DNA of 64,000 nt, taken from NCBI GenBank assembly GCA_009823505.1, contig VZQC01007982.1, positions 3,928,993-3,992,992 of the forward strand. Reading direction: 5' to 3'. Below are positions 58,001 to 64,000 of this stretch, piece after piece (within the stretch, counting starts at the first letter, position 1; every line of letters begins with the position of its first letter). The translations under genes were made by a program, and so were the position numbers. A model generated the notes under the pieces. The model was not told where the DNA came from. It ran no database searches and saw nothing but the letters and a program-made list of their open reading frames with translations. Source of the stretch: Rhizomys pruinosus. Taxonomy: Eukaryota; Chordata; Mammalia; Rodentia; Spalacidae.

Positions 58001-59701
58001 TTCCATCTGCCTGGAGGTGAGGCAAGAAAATCATTCAAGTCCAGGAATAAGCCCAGATGACATGAAGACAAGAGACTGTGGACACATACTGTTCCCAAAA
58101 AAATAAAAATAAAAAGGTAATGGCTCATACCTGTCATTTCAGCACTTAGAAGAGCCCGCAACAGAAAGACTGTTGCATAATTTTTGTGAGGGTAGCACAG
58201 GCTACGTACTGAGTTCCAGGGCACTCTGTGTTAATAATGAGACCAGTATCCAAAAATAAAAATTTTAAAATATCGCCACTTAACCTCCTACCCAACTCTG
58301 GGGTAATGTAGCAAGCAAAGGGCAGAGGCTGGAGAAACAGCTCGCGTGTTAGGAAGGACTGGCTGCTTCTTCCAGAAAACATGGTGTCAGTTCCAGCAAC
58401 CGTATTGGCAGTAACCAGTGTCCACACTTCCAGGTCCAGGGAGAGTCAACACCCTCTTCTTTGGCCTCCGTGAGCACTACACACATGAGTACACTGAGAT
58501 ACATGCGCACAGAAAATATTTTAAGCATAGAAAAATAAGTAAAAATAAATAAAGAAAGTTTTTTAAAGCAAAGGTCGGCATTCCAGAAACGACAGCTGGG
58601 ATTGTCGCATCAACCTAAAAATGCCCCCAATGAATAAGTACAGAAAATGTGGGGCTTGTACACAAAATGGGAGTGTCATTCAGAAATAATGCCCTATCAT
58701 CTGCAGCAAAATGGAAATAGAGGATACCACATTAAATAAAATGAATCAGATACAGAAAGAGAAACAGCACAAGCTTTCCCTTATACGTGGATCCAAAAAG
58801 TTGATCTGAACATAAAATTGTGATTACTTGGTAAGTATGAAGTGAAAAGGAAATTGAACATCATCATCAAAATACAGTTAGATAAAAGTAATTATTGGGC
58901 AGCTCAAGAGATAGCCTAGCAATATAAGAGATGCCGACTGCGCTTGCAGAGGACCCGGTTCGGATCCCCAGCACCAACATGGTGGACTGGAGAACCTCTG
59001 TAACTCCAATGCCAGTAGAACTCCAGTTCCCAGGGAATCCGACACCCTCTTCTGACCTCCACGGCAGTTGCACGACACCCCTTCTGACCCCGCAGCTTGG
59101 ACAACTGGTGCACACCTACATGCATACAGTAAATTCTACACATAGAAAATAGAATAAATAAAATATAAAAAAAGTAATTATGGTCCTGTAGCACTATGAA
59201 GGGAATAGAATTAATAACCTATTATCATGATTTTTATGACGTAACCGAAGGGTCCCTAAGGCTCCAAATACAAAGTGAATATAAGAAAATGAAAATACTA
59301 ATGACCCTTACTGAGCACATACTGTAAACACATATTTAAAGATCACACTTTATCTCAAAGATATGTACTATCATTAGACTGTTAAACACATCAAACAAAA
59401 AATTGTTCAAGGGGATAGAAATGCTAATTATCTATATTATATAAATGTTTCAAATTACCATACCCAATAAATATATACACTTGAAATACTGGTCTAGTCT
59501 TGCATTCAGGTAATGTTCATATTGGACTAAAAAGAAAAGGAAATCAGGGGCTGAAGAGAGGCTCAGTGGTTTAAGAGCATATACAGCTAACCACCATCAT
59601 AACTCAGGTTCCAGGGAAATCCAACACACTCTATCTGACTCCCGGCACGCAAGCATAAAAACATTTAAACATAAATAAAAATAAATAAAATTTTTTTTTA
59701 G
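52044..59701 (-). repeat. Large inverted repeat, right arm
   Basis: Reverse complement of the left arm, beginning right after a single N at 52043. Its SINEs are visibly corrupted (B1 at 56105-56268, B2 at 53705-53935 and 58897-59165) and the (TTTA)n tract is shorter. Yet 55218-55652 translates exactly like 48155-48547 in the left arm. The patchy accuracy resembles incompletely polished long-read sequence. Confidence 0.94.
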
Positions 59702-59789
59702 TAATTTTACCATAATTATACAGAAATTTAAGTGATAGATTATTATCTTGTGTTATAGAAAACTTGAATTATGTTAAAGCCTAGTTTAT

Positions 59790-62018
59790 TTTTTTAATTA
59801 ACTTATTTATTTTTTGTATGTGTGAGTGCATTGTCTGCATGTAGGTTTGTGCACCCGTGTCGTGCAGTGCCGTGGAGGTCAGAAGAGGGTCTCGGATTCC
59901 CCTGGAACTGGAATTCTCCTGGAATTGGAGTTATAGATGGTTCTTAGCCGCCATGTGGGTGCTGGGGATCGAACCCGGGTCCTCTGCAAGAGCAGTTGGC
60001 GCTCTTAACCACTAGGCCATCTCTCCAGCCCAGTTTAGAGATTTAAAATGGTAGAGTCACCACTGTTATTCTCATGACCAAATACAGACTAAAAAGGCAA
60101 GCTAGGAGCTCTGGGCTTGTTTACACTGAGCAAGGCAGTGTTTCTGTTCTGATGCACTCATTACTAATGTATGTATGTTGTTTAGTTTGGTAAAGCAATG
60201 TGTATTTATACACGAGTTTATGGGGGTGATGGTCCAGAATATTGTCTAAGTCCTTTGCCTTCTCTCATCTTATTTCTGTTTTCAGCTTTATTCATGGACT
60301 TCTTTGAACAGTTATTTGGTCAGTTTTCAGCCAGATCTTTGTGTCATTTGAAGTGATAACAATCTATGTTATTGATAAAAGCCTCTGTCTCAACCTGATG
60401 ATGGGCTTAGAATGCTTAGTACTTTTTACTTAGCTTGATAGAATAGAATTATCTTGTAAAATGAATGCTGTTTTCTCTGAAGTTCATTTGGATTCTAGTT
60501 ACTTGTTATTAGCTTAGCTGTTAAAAATTAAAAAATCACATTCCCCTCACATTTCTTTATGGGATTTTTAAGAGTTAGTTGGTGAGAGTGTTGAACATTT
60601 CTAATGACTTTGGGAGTACATGAGAAATGTGTGTGAATTTGTCTGGGTTTGGTGTGTGAGCTTAAAGTGATGATCAGAAACTTCCTTTGCCAATTCAGGA
60701 CACTTGTTCTGAAACTTTTTCTTGTCTCAAAATAAATGAATAAGATGATGGGTGAATGACTTTGGTACACTGGTGTATTAGTCACTTTTCTGTTGCTGTG
60801 ATAAAACCACAATGAACAAGGGAACTTATAAAAGGAAGAGTTTATTTGAGCTTATGATTGACGGTTCCAGGGAATCAGAGTCCATTGTGGCAGGAAGCAT
60901 GGTGGACGGGGCTGGAGCAGCAAGCCAAGGGTCACATCTCCAATGAGCACAGGGAGCAGAGAGAGAGAGACTGGAGACCACAAGGCTTGTTAAACTCACT
61001 AAGCCTGCCCCCAATGACATACTTCCTCCAGCATGGCCACACCTTCTAAGACTCCAAGTACAGTGCCACTAACTGGAGACAAAACGTCTGAATACTTAAA
61101 GACTATGGGGGGACAGTCTCATTCAAACCACCACATTCCACTCCCTGGCCCCCTTAGGCCATATAAAATGCAAAATGCATTTAGTCCAACCTTAAAAGTC
61201 CCCATAGTCTTTACCAGACTCAATTCTATTCAAAAGTCTATCATCCAAAATCTCTTCTGAGACACAGGCCAATCTCTTAACTTTAAGTTCCTATAAAATC
61301 AAAAGGCAAATTACATACTCCCAACATACAGTGGAACTGAATACACATTCCCATTCCAAAAGGGAGGAATAGAGGCATAGTGAGGAAATACTGGACCAAA
61401 ACAAGACCAAAAACCAACAGGGCAAACACCAAGTCCAGTAGCTCCATGTGCGACTTCTGGGACTTGACTTCCAAAGGGCTTAGATGGCTCAGCTCTTCCA
61501 GCTTTGCTTGCAACATACATCTCTTAGGCTGGTACCACTCCCTGTATGCATCTCTCCTTGGCAAATATCTCAAAGCTCTGGCATCTTGAATGTTTTCTTG
61601 GGGTCTCCGCTGCCAACCAGGCTTCACATTCACAGCTTCACGCAATGGCCTATCAGGGCCTTCTTTATTCAGGGATGCCCTTGTTGCACTCTGTCTGGCC
61701 TCTGTGGCTCTCTGGAACTGTGGAGGAACTGATGACCCTTCACTCTTGCAAACTTCATGCCTCTAAAGCCAGCACAACGTGAATGAAATTGCCGAGTTTG
61801 GCTGCAAGTTTGGGATGGACTCTCTCCTACTTTAACCACATTTGCAAATTTTCTCTGCCCTGGACTTGTTGGAGTAGAAAAAGCTTTCAGTATTTTCCTT
61901 TCAAAAGTTGGACGATTAGCTGGGTGTGGTCTTGTCCTGAAGGTACTGTTTCTGTTGTTTACTTGTAAATCTCTAGGCCTCTCCTTAATCACTTTAATCT
62001 CACCTTTCCCATTGTTTA
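59790..62018 (+). repeat. Direct repeat, second (cleaner) copy
   Basis: A B2 and a URR1-like repeat with body, matching 49805-52042, but with an intact B2 consensus (GCCGCCATGTGGGTGCTGGG, where the first copy has lost bases). It continues past 62018 into new sequence. Confidence 0.92.
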
Positions 62019-62256
62019 CTTGTAAATAGCTAGGCCTCTCCTTAATCATTTTAGTCTCCTTATCAAAAGGAACCTCTCCTTCACATGCCTTGGCCCCACC
62101 TTTAATCTTCGTAGTGCAGTTTTCAGATCCAAACTGTACATTCTGCATTTCTTTCTGCCCCATCTGCTTTTCTTCACTGTAGATCTGCACAATAGTCACC
62201 ATCAATAGCCATACCACCATTTCTACATTAGGCTGTCTTGAAATATCCTCTGCCAA
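61669..62256 (-). other. 195-codon open frame inside the long repeat
   Basis: It begins MAEDISRQPNVEMVVWLLMV and contains a duplicated 19-residue unit around IKERPSYLQVNN / IKERPRDLQVNN, encoded by a 57-bp tandem repeat at 61957-62060. I do not recognise a protein family. The same body is present as the error-rich copies at 51.6-52.5 kb. It is probably decayed or non-coding repeat sequence. Confidence 0.35.
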
Positions 62257-62264
62257 AGATATTA

Positions 62265-62308
62265 GTCCATTGCTTTTCTTTTTTTTATTAATATATATTT
62301 TTAAATTT

Positions 62309-62355
<47 letters not shown>

Positions 62356-62570
62356 TACGAATGTACTGTCTGCATGCAGTTGTGTTGTGCAATGCTGTGG
62401 AGGTCAGAAGAGGGTCTCAGATTCCCCTGGAACTGGAATTCTCCTGGAACTGGAGTTCAGACAGTTCTCAGCCACCATGTGGTTGCTGGGGATCGAACCT
62501 GTGTCCTCTGCAAGAGCAGTCAGTGCTCTTAATCGCTAGGCCATCTCTCCAACCCCAGTCCATTGCTTTT
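62265..62570 (-). mobile_element. B2 SINE, minus strand, with 14-bp TSD
   Basis: B2 at 62280-62556 with a (TTTA)n-expanded tail (62318-62356), flanked by AGTCCATTGCTTTT at 62265 and 62557. Confidence 0.96.
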
Positions 62571-62849
62571 CAACTTAGCATTAGGCAAGCATTTGGGCTG
62601 TGGGCAAACTGCTGCCAGACTCTTTATCAAAATATCCCAGTTGCTGCCTAAGTCTTTATTTTCCTCCAGAACTACATTTTTTGCAGCAATGCTTTCTTCC
62701 AGGCTTCTACTAGAATGGCCCCTTAAGCTCTGCTTACAGAAGTCAACAGCTTTTCTAGCCCAAAGTTCCAAAGTCTTCCACATTTCTCCAAACATCCACA
62801 TGGTTGGGTTCTTCACAGCCAACAGCTCACTCTCTGGTACCAAATAACT

Positions 62850-63650
62850 GTATTAGTCGCTTTTCTGTTGCTGTGATAAAACCACCATGAGCAAGGGAAC
62901 TTATAAAAGGAAGAGTTTATTTGAGCTTACGATTGACAGTTCCAGGGAATCAGATTCCATTGTGGCGGGAAGCATGGTGGACGGGGCTGGAGCAGCAAGC
63001 CGAGGGTCACATCTCCAGTGAGCACAGGAAGCAGAGAGAGAGATCCTGGAGACCGCAAGTCTTGTTAAACTCACTATGCCTGCCCCCAATAACGTACTTC
63101 CTCCAGCAAAGCCACACCTTCTAAGACTTCCAAGACTGGAGACTGCAAGGCTTGTTAAACTCACTAAGCCTGCCCCCAATGACGTACTTCCTCTAGCAAA
63201 GCCACACCTTCTAAGACCTCTGTGGTGGTTTGAATGAGTGTCCCCCATAGGCTCTAGGTATTCAGACATTTGTCTCCAGTTGGTGGTGCTGTTTCTGGAG
63301 GTCTTAGAAGGTGTGGCCATGCTGGGGGAAGTGTGTCACTGGGGGCGGGCTTAGTGAGCTTAACAAGCCTCGTGCTCTACAGTTGCTCCTCTCTCTGCTT
63401 CCTGTTGCTCTTTGCGATATGTGACCCTCTTTTTGCTGCTCTGGATCCGGCCACCACGCCTTCCGCCACAATGGCTAATTCCCTGGAAACCGCCAATTGT
63501 AAGCTCAATTTAAACTCTTCCTTTTATAAGTTCCTTGGCTGTGGTGTTTTATCACAGCAACAGTAAAAATGACTAATAAAACCTCCAAGAACCGTGCCAC
63601 CCAACTGGAGACAAAATGTCTGAACACAACGACACCAGGGATCTCTACAA
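62850..63650. mobile_element. URR1-like repeat with a second copy inserted in reverse
   Basis: The outer element runs 62850-63220 and resumes at 63585 (CCAAGAACCGTGCCACCCAA). An inverted copy at about 63222-63580 (TGTGGTGGTTTGAATGAG to GACTAATA) interrupts it, with similar AGACCTC/AAACCTC flanks. The outer part also has an ~85-bp tandem duplication (about 63045-63215). Confidence 0.75.
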
Positions 63651-64000
63651 CAAATATTTAAACCTTTAAAGAAAGACATTGAAGAAGCACATCAGGAGAA
63701 AATGGAAAACCTCCCATTCTATGGATTGGGAAAAATTAACATTGTAAAACTTGTCCATTTTACCAAAAAACTCCTTGTTATAGATTTAATGCATTCCAAT
63801 CAGATCCCCCAGCGTTTCTTCACAGGCTTGGAAAAAAAAAGTTCCTTAAATTCATTTGGGAAATACAAAATACCCCGAATAGCCAAAAACAACCCTGAGC
63901 GAAAAGAGCTACCTAGGGGGGATCTTATACCAGACTTCAAAACTATACTACAGGGCTATTATAGTCATAAAAACCAGCCTGATTTACTGGCCCAAAACAG
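63650..64000 (+). mobile_element. LINE-1 ORF2 fragment, runs off the window
   Basis: The translation shows ORF2 motifs such as KLLVIDLMHSNQIPQRFFTG and ELPRGDLIPDFKTILQGYYS, typical of the region after the reverse transcriptase domain. Frameshifts are present. Confidence 0.9.

Larger units (their letters stand above)
60770..62850 (-). mobile_element. Long rodent repeat: URR1-like end plus internal body
   Basis: A URR1-like end (60770-61140) is followed by a 1.7-kb body running to a second TATTAGTCGCTTTTCTG start at 62850. On the minus strand the body holds an open frame at 61669-62256. A B2 has inserted at 62280-62556. Family name not assigned. Confidence 0.65.
33774..64000 (+). other. EXOC4: EXOC4 intron 3, 5' part
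   Basis: Intron 3 starts with GTAAGA and runs to the end of the window; exon 4 is not seen. It holds LINE-1 fragments on both strands, many SINEs, a SINE-poor AT-rich stretch at 40.9-43.0 kb and the large inverted/direct duplication at 44.07-62.02 kb. That duplication may inflate the apparent intron length by about 10 kb if it is an assembly artefact. Confidence 0.88.

Noticed and set aside
52044..59701. Right arm as a genuine second locus or new palindromic system
   Set aside because: The error-like indels, single N at the turning point and a third cleaner copy make an assembly artefact the better explanation. Kept as a finding to test, not as biology.

Overview
The window is nuclear DNA from a myomorph (mouse-like) rodent. 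It is dense in B1 and B2 SINEs, with ID-type SINEs, LINE-1 pieces, ancient MIR/L2 remnants and long CA/TG tracts. The B1 and B2 variants differ from the usual mouse and rat consensus: B1 reads 'GTGCTAGGATTAAAGG', and most B2 copies carry a doubled 'AACTCCAGTTCCAGG' block. It is therefore probably not Mus or Rattus; I cannot name the species.

The only host gene seen is EXOC4 (exocyst subunit Sec8) on the + strand. Exon 2 lies at 21976-22165 and exon 3 at 33579-33773, both with good splice sites and the expected reading frame. Positions 1-21975 are the tail of intron 1, 22166-33578 is the whole of intron 2 (11.4 kb), and 33774-64000 is the start of intron 3. Exons 1 and 4 are outside the window. 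Everything else is intronic. Two processed copies of other genes lie antisense to EXOC4: a broken RPL7A pseudogene (6189-6942) and a full-length NUTF2 retrocopy with an uninterrupted 127-codon frame, a poly(A) remnant and a 16-bp target-site duplication (27408-28321).

Region by region: 1-21.9 kb is intron 1 with SINEs, a 111-base N gap, the RPL7A pseudogene, an old L2 split by three stacked SINEs, a 297-bp tandem duplication and a probable B2-B1 chimeric SINE. Intron 2 holds MIR, ancient LINE and URR1-like repeats and the NUTF2 retrocopy. Intron 3 begins with B1, LINE-1 and SINE clusters, then has a nearly SINE-free AT-rich stretch (40.9-43.0 kb) that may be a conserved regulatory island.

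From about 44.07 to 62.02 kb the sequence folds back on itself. Positions 44072-51679 reappear inverted at 52044-59701 after a single N, and 49.8-52.04 kb reappears a third time in direct orientation at 59.8-62.02 kb. The copies share the same SINE insertions and even a private duplication inside one SINE, but differ by many small indels. This looks more like a long-read fold-back or misassembly than a natural palindrome, and it is the observation most worth checking. I found no convincing new functional system.
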